Below are positions 10,311 to 17,635 of a stretch of DNA of 64,000 nt, one piece after another. The notes beneath the pieces were generated by a model that saw nothing but the letters and a program-made list of their open reading frames with translations, had not been told where the DNA came from and searched no databases. The stretch comes from Mycolicibacillus koreensis. GTDB lineage: Bacteria; Actinomycetota; Actinomycetes; Mycobacteriales; Mycobacteriaceae. The stretch is taken from the NCBI RefSeq assembly GCF_002104795.1, contig NZ_NCXO01000012.1:1-64000 (forward strand), in the 5' to 3' direction. A program made the translations under genes and the position numbers. Each line of letters opens with the position of its first letter. The first letter of the stretch is position 1.

Positions 10311-11140
10311 GCCGTTCTGACGTCCTGGTCAGCCCGCAGTGGGCCCAGGACCACCTCGACGCCGACAACACCGTCTTCGTCGAGGTCGACGAAGACGTCA
10401 GCGCCTACGACACCGGGCATCTGCCCGGGGCGGTCAAACTGGACTGGCGCGACGACCTGCAGGACCCGGTGAAACGGGATTTCGTTGACGCCCAACAGTT
10501 CTCCAAGCTGCTTTCCGAGCGCGGGATCGCCAACGACGACACCGTCATCCTCTACGGCGGCAACAACAACTGGTTCGCCGCCTACGCCTACTGGTATTTC
10601 AAGTCCTACGGTCACGCCGATGTCCGGCTGCTCGACGGCGGCCGCAAGAAGTGGGTGCTCGACGGGCGTCCGCTGTCGACCGAGACGGTGAACCGGCCGG
10701 CGACCTCCTACACCGCGCAGCCGCTGGACAACAGCATCCGCGCGTTCCGCGACGACGTGATCGCCTCGATCGGCTCCGCCAACCTCGTCGACGTGCGCTC
10801 CCCGGAGGAGTTCTCCGGCAAGATCTCCGCCCCGGCGCATCTGCCGCAGGAGCAGAGCCAGCAGCGCGGCCACGTTCCGGGGGCGATCAACGTGCCGTGG
10901 AGTCGGGCCGCCAACGAGGACGGCACGTTCAAGTCGAACGAGGAGTTGACCGCGATCTACGCCGACGCCGGCCTGGATCCGCAGCGCGACACCATCGCCT
11001 ACTGCCGGATCGGGGAGCGCTCCTCGCATACCTGGTTCGTGCTGCAAGAACTGTTGGGCCACAAGAACGTCAAAAACTATGACGGCAGTTGGGTGGAATA
11101 CGGCTCCCTGGTGGGTGCCCCGATCGAGTTGGGAAGCTGA
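10307..11140 (+). CDS. cysA2: Thiosulfate sulfurtransferase (two-domain rhodanese)
   Basis: 277 aa with two rhodanese domains, an inactive N-terminal one (about 5-125) and a catalytic C-terminal one (about 150-275). The active-site loop is YCRIGERSSHTWFVL (about residues 231-245), whose Cys carries the persulfide. VDVRSPEEFSG starts the second domain. It transfers sulfane sulfur from thiosulfate to cyanide or thiol acceptors. In mycobacteria the cysA2-sseC2 pair is linked to cysteine and sulfur metabolism. Translationally coupled to the DUF4395 gene and 2 bp from sseC. Confidence 0.93.
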   Translation: MSRSDVLVSPQWAQDHLDADNTVFVEVDEDVSAYDTGHLPGAVKLDWRDDLQDPVKRDFVDAQQFSKLLSERGIANDDTVILYGGNNNWFAAYAYWYFKSYGHADVRLLDGGRKKWVLDGRPLSTETVNRPATSYTAQPLDNSIRAFRDDVIASIGSANLVDVRSPEEFSGKISAPAHLPQEQSQQRGHVPGAINVPWSRAANEDGTFKSNEELTAIYADAGLDPQRDTIAYCRIGERSSHTWFVLQELLGHKNVKNYDGSWVEYGSLVGAPIELGS

Positions 11141-11142
11141 AT

Positions 11143-11445
11143 ATGTGCTCTGCACCGAAACAAGGACAGACCTTGCCGGCCGGAGTGGACCCGGAGACCG
11201 AGACCGTCATCACCGGTCGCGTCGTCGACGGCTCCGGACAGGCCGTCGGCGGGGCGTTCGTGCGTCTGCTCGACGCCTCCGATGAGTTCACCGCCGAAGT
11301 GGTGGCCTCGGCCACCGGGGACTTCCGGTTCTTCGCCGCGCCGGGCTCGTGGACGCTGCGTGCGCTCTCCCCGGTCGGCAACGGCGATGTGACGATCGCG
11401 CCGACCGGCGCGGGCATCCACGAGGTCGACGTCAAGATCGCGTGA
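11143..11445 (+). CDS. sseC: SseC family protein (DUF1416)
   Basis: 100 aa, starting MCSAPKQGQTLP two bases after the rhodanese stop, with GGGAAG just upstream. The rest looks like a small beta-sandwich (carboxypeptidase-regulatory-like), for example VITGRVVDGSGQAVGGAFVR then GDFRFFAAPGSWTLRAL. It matches Rv0814c (sseC2) in size and place. Its biochemical role is unknown; co-expression with the rhodanese suggests sulfur metabolism. Confidence 0.9.
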   Translation: MCSAPKQGQTLPAGVDPETETVITGRVVDGSGQAVGGAFVRLLDASDEFTAEVVASATGDFRFFAAPGSWTLRALSPVGNGDVTIAPTGAGIHEVDVKIA

Positions 11446-11454
11446 GCGGGACCG

Positions 11455-11460
11455 TAAACT
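11455..11460 (+). promoter_or_regulatory. -10 box of a leaderless 32-aa membrane peptide
   Basis: TAAACT is followed by seven bases and a GTG. It lies nine bases after the sseC stop, so the small peptide and nitrobindin genes have their own promoter in addition to any read-through. Confidence 0.65.
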
Positions 11461-11467
11461 GGCACCC

Positions 11468-11566
11468 GTGGTGCTGTTCTTCGAGATTCTGCTGGTATCG
11501 GCGACCCTGGTCATCACCTGGTTCGCGCTGTATGTGCTCTACCGCCAATTGACCGACGAGTCGTGA
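11468..11566 (+). CDS. Small single-span membrane peptide, 32 aa
   Basis: GTG-initiated ORF encoding [10 protein letters not shown], one hydrophobic helix (about residues 3-24) and a polar tail YRQLTDES. There is no ribosome binding site, but a leaderless promoter stands upstream. The stop is four bases before the nitrobindin GTG, so the genes are probably co-translated. Similar short membrane peptides occur at this place in other mycobacteria (from memory). Function unknown; a membrane tether or partner for the neighbouring heme protein is only a guess. Confidence 0.7.
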   Translation: MVLFFEILLVSATLVITWFALYVLYRQLTDES

Positions 11567-11570
11567 GCCG

Positions 11571-12221
11571 GTGAGCGCGTCCGATCGGGCCCCCGGCTCG
11601 GGGGACCGTGCGATCGCCGCGGCGGCGCAGCGCGCCCACCGCACCGCCGGGCGCAACATCCCGACCTTCGACGACCTTCCCGCGCCGGCCGACACCGCGA
11701 ATCTGCGCGACGGCGCCGATCTGCACGACGCCCTGCTGGCCCTGCTGCCGCTGGTCGGGGTGTGGCGCGGTGACGGCGAGGGCCGCGACGCCGACGGCGA
11801 CTACCGGTTCGGCCAGCAGATCGTGGTCTCCCACGACGGCGGCGACTTCTTGAACTGGGAGTCGCGCACCTGGCGCCAAACCGACGACGGGGACTACCAC
11901 GGCCCCGGGCTGCGCGAGGTGGGGTTCTGGCGGTTCGTCGACGACCCCGAGGATCCCACCGAGAGCCAGGCCATCGAGTTGCTGCTGGCCCACTCGGTCG
12001 GCTACGTCGAACTGTTCTACGGCCACCCGCACAGCCAGTCCTCCTGGGAGCTGAGCACCGATGCGCTGGCGCGCAGCCGCTCCGGGCTGCTGGTCGGCGG
12101 CGCCAAACGGCTCTACGGCATCGTCGAGGACGGCGATCTGGCCTACGTGGAGGAACGCATCGGCGCCGACGGCGCCCTGATGCCGCACCTGTCGGCGCGG
12201 CTGTCGCGGTTCATCGGCTGA
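11571..12221 (+). CDS. Nitrobindin-family heme-binding protein
   Basis: 216 aa beta-barrel protein. The motif [11 protein letters not shown] (about residues 61-71) is the family's GxWxGxG signature. The C-terminal segment [20 protein letters not shown] (about 191-210) supplies the conserved His that is the proximal heme ligand in nitrobindins. Ferric-heme nitrobindins of mycobacteria (Rv0813c) bind NO and isomerise peroxynitrite to nitrate. The first 50 residues are polar and variable. Expected to be cytosolic. Confidence 0.9.
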   Translation: MSASDRAPGSGDRAIAAAAQRAHRTAGRNIPTFDDLPAPADTANLRDGADLHDALLALLPLVGVWRGDGEGRDADGDYRFGQQIVVSHDGGDFLNWESRTWRQTDDGDYHGPGLREVGFWRFVDDPEDPTESQAIELLLAHSVGYVELFYGHPHSQSSWELSTDALARSRSGLLVGGAKRLYGIVEDGDLAYVEERIGADGALMPHLSARLSRFIG

Positions 12222-12230
12222 CCGCCGCCG

Positions 12231-13121
12231 TCACGACGCGACGGCGGCGGCGACGAGGCCGGTGAACTCCTCACCACGGGTCGGGGTGGCCAGCCGGGTG
12301 CCGTTGAGGGTGTGCACCCGCGCCGCGAGGGTGACACTGGAGACCAGCCACACCCCGTCGGCGGCGAGCAGGTCGGCGACCTGCAGGCCGCGGTATTCGC
12401 AGGAGTAGCCGGCCGCGCCGGCGACCGTGAACAGCGCCTGCTGGGTGGTGCCCTCCAGGATCGGCTGGGAGTGCGGCGGGGTGAGCAGCCGGACGCCGTC
12501 GCCGTCGGGCTGGGCGATCACCACCGTCGAGCGCGGCCCCTCGAGCACCGTGCCGTCCGGGGCGATGAAGATCACGTCGTCGGCGCCGCGGCGCGCGGCG
12601 TGGCGCAGGGCGGCCATGTTGACCCCGTAGGACAGCGTCTTCGCGCCTGCCAGAAGCCACGACTCCGCCCCGGTGGGCAGCCCGCGCTGCAGCGTGATCG
12701 CCGCCACCCCGTGGGCGCGGGTGTCGTGGATCCGGTCGGGCACCGCGGTGAGCATCACGTAGCGGGTGGGTTCGGTCCCGCCCTCGCGCCCGCGGCTGTA
12801 GATCAGGCGCAGGATCCCCTCGGTGTCCTGCGGCCAGCTACCCACCGCGACGGCGATCGCGTCGCGCCAGGCCGCCACGTCCGGCCCGGGAAGGTCCATC
12901 AGCTCCGCCGACCCGGCCAGCCGGCGCAGGTGGGCCTCCACGAGGCAGGCCCGGCCGCCGCGGACCAGCAGCGTTTCGAAGACCCCGTCGCCGCGCAGCG
13001 CCGCGAGGTCGTCGGCGTAGAGCAGCGGCGCATCCAGCGGGTGGGTCTGGCCGTCGAGGGTGACGATCACGCCCGGCCGGGGCTCGGCCGGGTCACGGCG
13101 GTGCGGGGCCGGGTGTCCCAT
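12231..13121 (-). CDS. pabC: Aminodeoxychorismate lyase (class IV aminotransferase fold)
   Basis: 296 aa from the ATG at 13121; a GTG at 13070 would give 279 aa and cannot be excluded, as neither start has a strong ribosome binding site. PLP fold type IV motifs are present: LRGDGVFETLLVRGGRA (about residue 43), the lysine segment LLAGAKTLSYGVNM (about 158-171) and VLEGPRSTVVIA. It converts 4-amino-4-deoxychorismate to p-aminobenzoate and pyruvate for folate synthesis. Equivalent to Rv0812. A branched-chain or D-amino acid transaminase is the alternative. Confidence 0.85.
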   Translation of the reverse strand: MGHPAPHRRDPAEPRPGVIVTLDGQTHPLDAPLLYADDLAALRGDGVFETLLVRGGRACLVEAHLRRLAGSAELMDLPGPDVAAWRDAIAVAVGSWPQDTEGILRLIYSRGREGGTEPTRYVMLTAVPDRIHDTRAHGVAAITLQRGLPTGAESWLLAGAKTLSYGVNMAALRHAARRGADDVIFIAPDGTVLEGPRSTVVIAQPDGDGVRLLTPPHSQPILEGTTQQALFTVAGAAGYSCEYRGLQVADLLAADGVWLVSSVTLAARVHTLNGTRLATPTRGEEFTGLVAAAVAS

Positions 13122-13184
13122 GGGGGTGTCGTCCGTTCACTCGGTGGTCGGTCGCCTCGACAGTACGGCGGCGCCGGGGCCGGT

Positions 13185-13796
13185 TCACTGACCGGTCCCG
13201 GTGCCGGCCAGCAGTCGCTGCATGGTGGCCAGCTCGTCGGCCCCGCCGTCGCGGCGCTGCCGGGGCCCGGCGGTGTCCAGCAGCCCGGCGAACTCCGCCG
13301 CCGCCCGGGCGATCCGCTCCGACAGGGCACCCCGGTGGGCGCCGAAGTCGGCGGTCGCGGCGTAGACACCGGTCGGGGCGACCAGGGCGCCCAGGTAGGC
13401 GAAGAGCGGACGCACGGCGTGGTCGAGCACCAGGGAATGGCGTTCGGTGCCGCCGGTCGCGGCGATCAGCACCGGCATCTGCCGCAGGCTCTTCTCGGGC
13501 AGCACGTCGAAGAACGCCTTGAACAGGCCGCTGAACGAGGCGTTGAACGCCGGGGTGACCGCGATCAGCCCGTCGGCGCCGGCGACGGCGTCGAACGCCG
13601 CGTCCAGTTCCGGGGTGGGCACCCCGGTGAGCATCGCGTCGATGATCGCCCGGCCCACACGCCGCAGGTCGATCACCGTGACCTCGACCGGCCCGTCGGG
13701 CAGCGCCGCCCGCACCGCCGCGGCGAGCCGGTCGGCCAGAAGCCGGGTCGATGACGGCTCCCGCAGGCCGGCGCTGACCACCGCCAGCGCCGTCAT
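13185..13796 (-). CDS. NAD(P)H-dependent FMN reductase (CE1759 type)
   Basis: 203 aa flavodoxin-like reductase. AVVSAGLREPSSTRLLADRL (about residues 4-23) forms the phosphate loop, and VTPAFNASFSGLFKAFFDVL (about 79-98) the flavin-binding loop. It overlaps the luciferase-like monooxygenase upstream by 4 bp (ATGA), so the pair is a two-component system: this protein should supply reduced FMN. The natural substrate of the pair is not known. Cytosolic. Confidence 0.88.
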   Translation of the reverse strand: MTALAVVSAGLREPSSTRLLADRLAAAVRAALPDGPVEVTVIDLRRVGRAIIDAMLTGVPTPELDAAFDAVAGADGLIAVTPAFNASFSGLFKAFFDVLPEKSLRQMPVLIAATGGTERHSLVLDHAVRPLFAYLGALVAPTGVYAATADFGAHRGALSERIARAAAEFAGLLDTAGPRQRRDGGADELATMQRLLAGTGTGQ

Positions 13797-14905
13797 GACT
13801 GCACCTGCGCCGCGGTGTCGGCCTCGGCGGCCGCGGCCACCAGCGCCGCGTGGGTAGGGGCGTCGGGAACCCGCGCGGGGCGCCCGCTGGCGAACTCGGC
13901 GCGCAGCACCGGCAGGACCTCCTCGCCGAGCAGGTCGAGCTGTTCGAGCACGGTCTTCAGCGGCAGCCCGGCGTGGTCGACGAGGAACAGCTGACGCTGG
14001 TAGTCACCGACGTAGTCGCGGAAGCCCAGGGTCTTGTCGATCACTTCCTGCGGGGAGCCGACCGTCAGCGGGGTCTGGGCGCTGAACTCCTCCAGCGACG
14101 GGCCGTGGCCGTACACCGGTGCGTTGTCGAAGTAGGGCCGGAACTCCGCGACCGCGTCCTGGCTGTTGCGGCGCATGAAGATCTGCCCGCCCAACCCGAC
14201 GATCGCCTGCTCGGGGTCGCCGTGCCCGTGGTGGGCGTAGCGCTGCCGGTACAGCTGCACCATCCGTTTGGTGTGCGAGGCCGGCCAGAAGATGTGGTTG
14301 GCGAAGAACCCGTCGCCGTAGTAGGCGGCCAGCTCGGCGACCTCCGGGGACCGGATCGACCCGTGCCAGACGAACGGCGGCACGCCGTCCAGCGGGCGCG
14401 GCACCGCCGTGAACCCGTGCAGCGGGGTGCGGTGCTCCCCGCTCCAGTCGACGACGTCCTCGCGCCACAGCCGGCGCAGCAGCCGATAGTTCTCCACGGT
14501 CAGCGGGATCGCGGCGCGGATGTCCTTGCCGAACCACGGATACACCGGACCGGTGTTGCCGCGCCCGAGCATCACGTCGACCCGGCCGTCGGCCAGGTGC
14601 TGGAGCACGGCGAAGTCCTCGGCGATCTTCACCGGGTCGTTGGTGGTGATCAGCGTCGTCGCCGTCGACAGCTGAATCCGCTCGGTCTGGGCGGCGATGT
14701 AGGCCAGAAGCGTCGTCGGCGACGACGGCACGAACGGCGGGTTGTGGTGCTCGCCGGTGGCGAACACGTCGAGCCCGACCTCCTCGGCCTTCTTGGCGAT
14801 CGCGACGGTATCGCGGATGCGCTGCGCCTCGCTCGGGGTGGCGCCGGTGGTCGGGTCGGCGGTCACGTCGCCGACGGTGAAGATCCCGAACTGCATACCG
14901 GACAC
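13793..14905 (-). CDS. LLM-class flavin-dependent oxidoreductase (CE1758 type)
   Basis: 370 aa from the GTG at 14905, which has AGGAGG six bases upstream; an ATG three codons later is also possible. It is a luciferase-like TIM barrel, starting MQFGIFTVGDVTADP, with VGLDVFATGEHHNPPFVPSSP (split over about 35-55), GRVDVMLGRGNTGPVYPWFG, and a C-terminal NQLFLVDHAGLP-like segment. Operon with the FMN reductase downstream, implying an FMNH2-dependent monooxygenase. A palindromic operator candidate lies 70 bp before the start, so it may be induced by electrophile or redox stress. Confidence 0.88.
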   Translation of the reverse strand: MSGMQFGIFTVGDVTADPTTGATPSEAQRIRDTVAIAKKAEEVGLDVFATGEHHNPPFVPSSPTTLLAYIAAQTERIQLSTATTLITTNDPVKIAEDFAVLQHLADGRVDVMLGRGNTGPVYPWFGKDIRAAIPLTVENYRLLRRLWREDVVDWSGEHRTPLHGFTAVPRPLDGVPPFVWHGSIRSPEVAELAAYYGDGFFANHIFWPASHTKRMVQLYRQRYAHHGHGDPEQAIVGLGGQIFMRRNSQDAVAEFRPYFDNAPVYGHGPSLEEFSAQTPLTVGSPQEVIDKTLGFRDYVGDYQRQLFLVDHAGLPLKTVLEQLDLLGEEVLPVLRAEFASGRPARVPDAPTHAALVAAAAEADTAAQVQS

Positions 14906-14975
14906 GATTGTCCTCCTCTCGCCGCGACGCGGTCGCCCGCGCCGGGGATGCCTGATGTGCCTCACCCCCCACAAC

Positions 14976-15001
14976 TAGTTGCGTAGTCAACTTATTTCCG
15001 G
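14976..15001. promoter_or_regulatory. Candidate redox operator, copy 1
   Basis: TAGTTG, six bases, CAACTTATTT, one base, CGG. The core AGTTG-N6-CAACT (14977-14992) is palindromic. The same arrangement recurs at 33566-33591. On the minus strand the dyad contains TTGACT (a -35-like hexamer) reading toward the LLM oxidoreductase. It lies between that gene and ygfZ. The regulator is not identified. Confidence 0.55.
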
Positions 15002-15043
15002 GGTTCTCCGCGCACCCGGGCCACCCCCCGACTGGGACGCTCG

Positions 15044-15049
15044 TACAGT
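15044..15049 (+). promoter_or_regulatory. -10 box of ygfZ, leaderless
   Basis: TACAGT, six bases, then the GTG start of ygfZ; no better ribosome binding site is present. Confidence 0.6.
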
Positions 15050-15055
15050 TGAGGT

Positions 15056-16144
15056 GTGCCCCCTGTACCCGCCCCCGACACCGGACCCGACGCCGGAGCG
15101 ATCTGGCACTACGGGGACCCGCTGAGCGAACAACGCAGCGCGCGGACCGCCGCGGTGATGATCGACCGCTCGCACCGGCCGGTGCTGACCATCACCGGGC
15201 CCGACCGGCTGAGCTGGCTGCACACCCTGTGCACCCAGCACGTCGCCGACCTGCCCGACGGCGCGACCGTGGACAACCTCTGCCTGGACGGCCAGGGACG
15301 TGTGCAAGATCACTGGATCCAGACCGACCTGGCGGCGGTGAGCTACCTGGACACCGAACCGGGGCGCGGTGAGGCGCTGCTGGGCTACCTGTCCAGCATG
15401 GTGTTCTGGGCGGAGGTGACGCTGCAGGCCAGCGACCTGGCGGTGCTCTCGCTGCTGGGCCCCGGCCTGACCGATCCGGCGGTGCCGGCTGCCCTCGGGA
15501 TCGCCGCGCTGCCCGACGCCACCGCCGCGATCGCGCTGCCGTCCGGCGGGCTGATCCGGCGCATGCCCAGCGCCGGCGACGGCGCACCCGAGTTCGACGT
15601 TCTGGTGCCCCGCGACCAGGTCGCCGGGCTGCGCGAGCGCCTCGCCGCCGCCGGGGTGTCACCGGCCGGGGTGTGGACGTTCGAGGCGCATCGGGTCGCC
15701 GCGGTGCGCCCCCGCCTCGGGGTCGACACCGATGAGCGGACCATCCCGCACGAGGTGGGCTGGATCGGCGGGCCGGGTGTCGGGGCGGTGCACCTGAACA
15801 AGGGCTGCTACCGCGGCCAGGAGACCGTCGCCCGGGTGCACAACCTGGGCAAACCCCCGCGGATGCTGGCGTTGCTGCACCTCGACGGGTCGGTGGACCG
15901 GCCCGCCCCCGGCGACCCGGTCACCGCCGGGGGCCGCCCGGTCGGACGGCTGGGCACCGTGGTCGACCACGACGAGTTGGGCCCGATCGCGCTGGCGCTG
16001 CTCAAACGGGCACTGCCGGCCGACACCGCCCTGGCTACCGGGGAGAACAACGAGGTCGCCGCCGTGATCGACGCCGATTCGCTGCCCCCGCCGGACGCCC
16101 CCGGGGCGGGTCGGCTGGCGGTGGAGCGGCTGCGCGGGCGGTGA
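15056..16144 (+). CDS. ygfZ: Folate-binding Fe-S cluster assembly protein YgfZ
   Basis: 362 aa with a GcvT-like aminomethyltransferase fold. The family signature KGCYRGQETVARVHNLGKPP (about residues 249-268) includes the Cys essential in YgfZ proteins. YgfZ uses tetrahydrofolate to help repair or build certain Fe-S enzymes and is not a true glycine-cleavage T protein. N-terminal segment DRSHRPVLTITGPDRLSWLHTL-like is typical. Orthologue of Rv0811c by place. Single gene, leaderless. Confidence 0.92.
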   Translation: MPPVPAPDTGPDAGAIWHYGDPLSEQRSARTAAVMIDRSHRPVLTITGPDRLSWLHTLCTQHVADLPDGATVDNLCLDGQGRVQDHWIQTDLAAVSYLDTEPGRGEALLGYLSSMVFWAEVTLQASDLAVLSLLGPGLTDPAVPAALGIAALPDATAAIALPSGGLIRRMPSAGDGAPEFDVLVPRDQVAGLRERLAAAGVSPAGVWTFEAHRVAAVRPRLGVDTDERTIPHEVGWIGGPGVGAVHLNKGCYRGQETVARVHNLGKPPRMLALLHLDGSVDRPAPGDPVTAGGRPVGRLGTVVDHDELGPIALALLKRALPADTALATGENNEVAAVIDADSLPPPDAPGAGRLAVERLRGR

Positions 16145-16184
16145 CCAACCGCTGACCGTTGGCACGTGCCCGCGGGGAGCACGG

Positions 16185-16190
16185 TAAGCT
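16185..16190 (+). promoter_or_regulatory. -10 box for the DUF3073 gene
   Basis: TAAGCT lies 81 bases before the ATG, giving a leader of roughly 75 bases. A TTGGCA at 16159 is 20 bases upstream of it, which is long for a -35 spacing. Confidence 0.4.
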
Positions 16191-16271
16191 GTCGGCAGGA
16201 CGATACACAGACACAGATCGGAGCCGCCTACCGTGTTGGGCCGCTCCGTTATTGCGCGAGGGGGTCCCCCG

Positions 16272-16436
16272 ATGGGCCGCGGCCGGGCGAAGGCAAAGCA
16301 GACGAAGGTTGCTCGAGAGCTGAAATACAACGCTCCGCAGACGGATTTGGAGCGGCTTCAGCGCGAGTTGTCCGGGTCGGGTGCAGGCGACCGCGACGGC
16401 GACGACCGGTGGGTCGACGACGACTGGCGTCGCTGA
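16272..16436 (+). CDS. DUF3073 protein, 54 aa
   Basis: Starts MGRGRAKAKQTKVARELKYN, the invariant beginning of DUF3073, so the ATG at 16272 is chosen over an upstream in-frame TG codon at 16233. A basic N-terminal half is followed by an acidic tail (DRDGDDRWVDDDW). The family is conserved in actinobacteria, and Rv0810c is similar in size. Function unknown. The charge pattern suggests nucleic-acid or ribosome association, but this is a guess. Converges on purM. Confidence 0.85.
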   Translation: MGRGRAKAKQTKVARELKYNAPQTDLERLQRELSGSGAGDRDGDDRWVDDDWRR

Positions 16437-16479
16437 CCCGGTCGCAGACCATCCCCACCGGGCCGGGCCCGTCACCTGA

Positions 16480-17571
16480 TCAGAACCGCGGATGCTGTCC
16501 GACCAGGCGTGCCCGGGCGCTGCGCTTGCTGCTCTTGTTGACGGTGCCGAGCACCCAGCTGTCGAGGTGACGGGCGGTCAGGATCGCCAGGGCCCGATCG
16601 GTGTCCTCCGGGGCCACCACGGCCACCATGCCGACACCCATGTTGAACGTCTTCTCCATCTCGGCGCGGGTGATCCGGCCGCGCTGGGCGATCATCGCGA
16701 ACACCGGCGCCGGGGTCCAGGTGCCCCGATCCAATTCGGCCTGCAGCCCGACCGGGATCACCCGGTCCAGGTTGCCGGCCAGCCCGCCGCCGGTGACGTG
16801 GCAGAAGGTGCGCACCTGGGTCTCGGCGGCCAGCGCCAGGCAGTCCTTGGCGTAGATCCGGGTCGGTTCGAGCAGCTCCTCGCCGAGGGTCCGGCCGAAC
16901 TCCTCGACGTGCCCGCCGAGGTCCATCCGGTCGATCTCCAGCAGCACCGAGCGGGCCAGTGAATACCCGTTGGAGTGCAGGCCCGAGGAGCCCATCGCGA
17001 TCAGCACGTCGCCGGGTTTGACCCGGTCGGGCCCGAGCACGTCGTCGGCCTCGACCACGCCCACCCCGGTCGCCGAGATGTCGTAGTGGTCGGGGTCCAT
17101 CAGGCCGGGATGCTCGGCGGTCTCCCCACCCAGCAGCGCACACCCGGCCTGCACGCAGCCGTCGGCGATGCCGGCGACGATGGCGCTGACCCGCTCGGGC
17201 ACCACCTGGCCGACCGCGATGTAGTCCTGCAGGAACAGCGGCTCGGCACCGCAGACCACCAGGTCGTCGACGACCATCGCGACCAGGTCCAGCCCGACGG
17301 TGTCGTGTTTGTCCATCGCCTGCGCGATCGCCAGCTTGGTGCCCACCCCGTCGGTGGAGGCGGCCAGGATGGGCTCGCGGTAGCCGCTCTTGAGCGAGAA
17401 CAGTCCGGCGAATCCGCCGAGACCGCCGCGGACCTCCGGGCGGGTGGCCTTGGCCGCCAGCGGCTTGAACAGGTCGACGGCGCGCTCACCGGCCTCGATG
17501 TCCACCCCGGCCGCCGCGTAGGTCACCCCGTGATCGCCCCGGTCGCCGGGGTTTGCGTCGCGCTTCGTCAT
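16480..17571 (-). CDS. purM: Phosphoribosylformylglycinamidine cyclo-ligase PurM
   Basis: 363 aa. AIR synthase fold with GVTYAAAGVDIEAGERAVDL (about 14-33), the ATP-site segment STDGVGTKLAIA (about 69-80) and GGETAEHPGLM (about 138-148). It closes the imidazole ring of purines, making AIR from FGAM with ATP. The C-terminal extension ends in basic residues. It lies 64 bp downstream of purF on the same strand, matching Rv0809-Rv0808. A TAGCCT eight bases before the ATG could give an almost leaderless start. Confidence 0.97.
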   Translation of the reverse strand: MTKRDANPGDRGDHGVTYAAAGVDIEAGERAVDLFKPLAAKATRPEVRGGLGGFAGLFSLKSGYREPILAASTDGVGTKLAIAQAMDKHDTVGLDLVAMVVDDLVVCGAEPLFLQDYIAVGQVVPERVSAIVAGIADGCVQAGCALLGGETAEHPGLMDPDHYDISATGVGVVEADDVLGPDRVKPGDVLIAMGSSGLHSNGYSLARSVLLEIDRMDLGGHVEEFGRTLGEELLEPTRIYAKDCLALAAETQVRTFCHVTGGGLAGNLDRVIPVGLQAELDRGTWTPAPVFAMIAQRGRITRAEMEKTFNMGVGMVAVVAPEDTDRALAILTARHLDSWVLGTVNKSSKRSARARLVGQHPRF

Positions 17572-17635
17572 CGAGATAGAGGCTACCGGGGCGCGCCGGT
17601 GGCCCGGCCAGCGCGGTCGGTGCGCCGGGGGCGGC

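Noticed and set aside
16159..16190. Classical -35/-10 promoter before the DUF3073 gene
   Set aside because: Spacing from TTGGCA to TAAGCT is 20 bases, too long for a normal -35/-10 pair; only the -10 box is kept, at low confidence.
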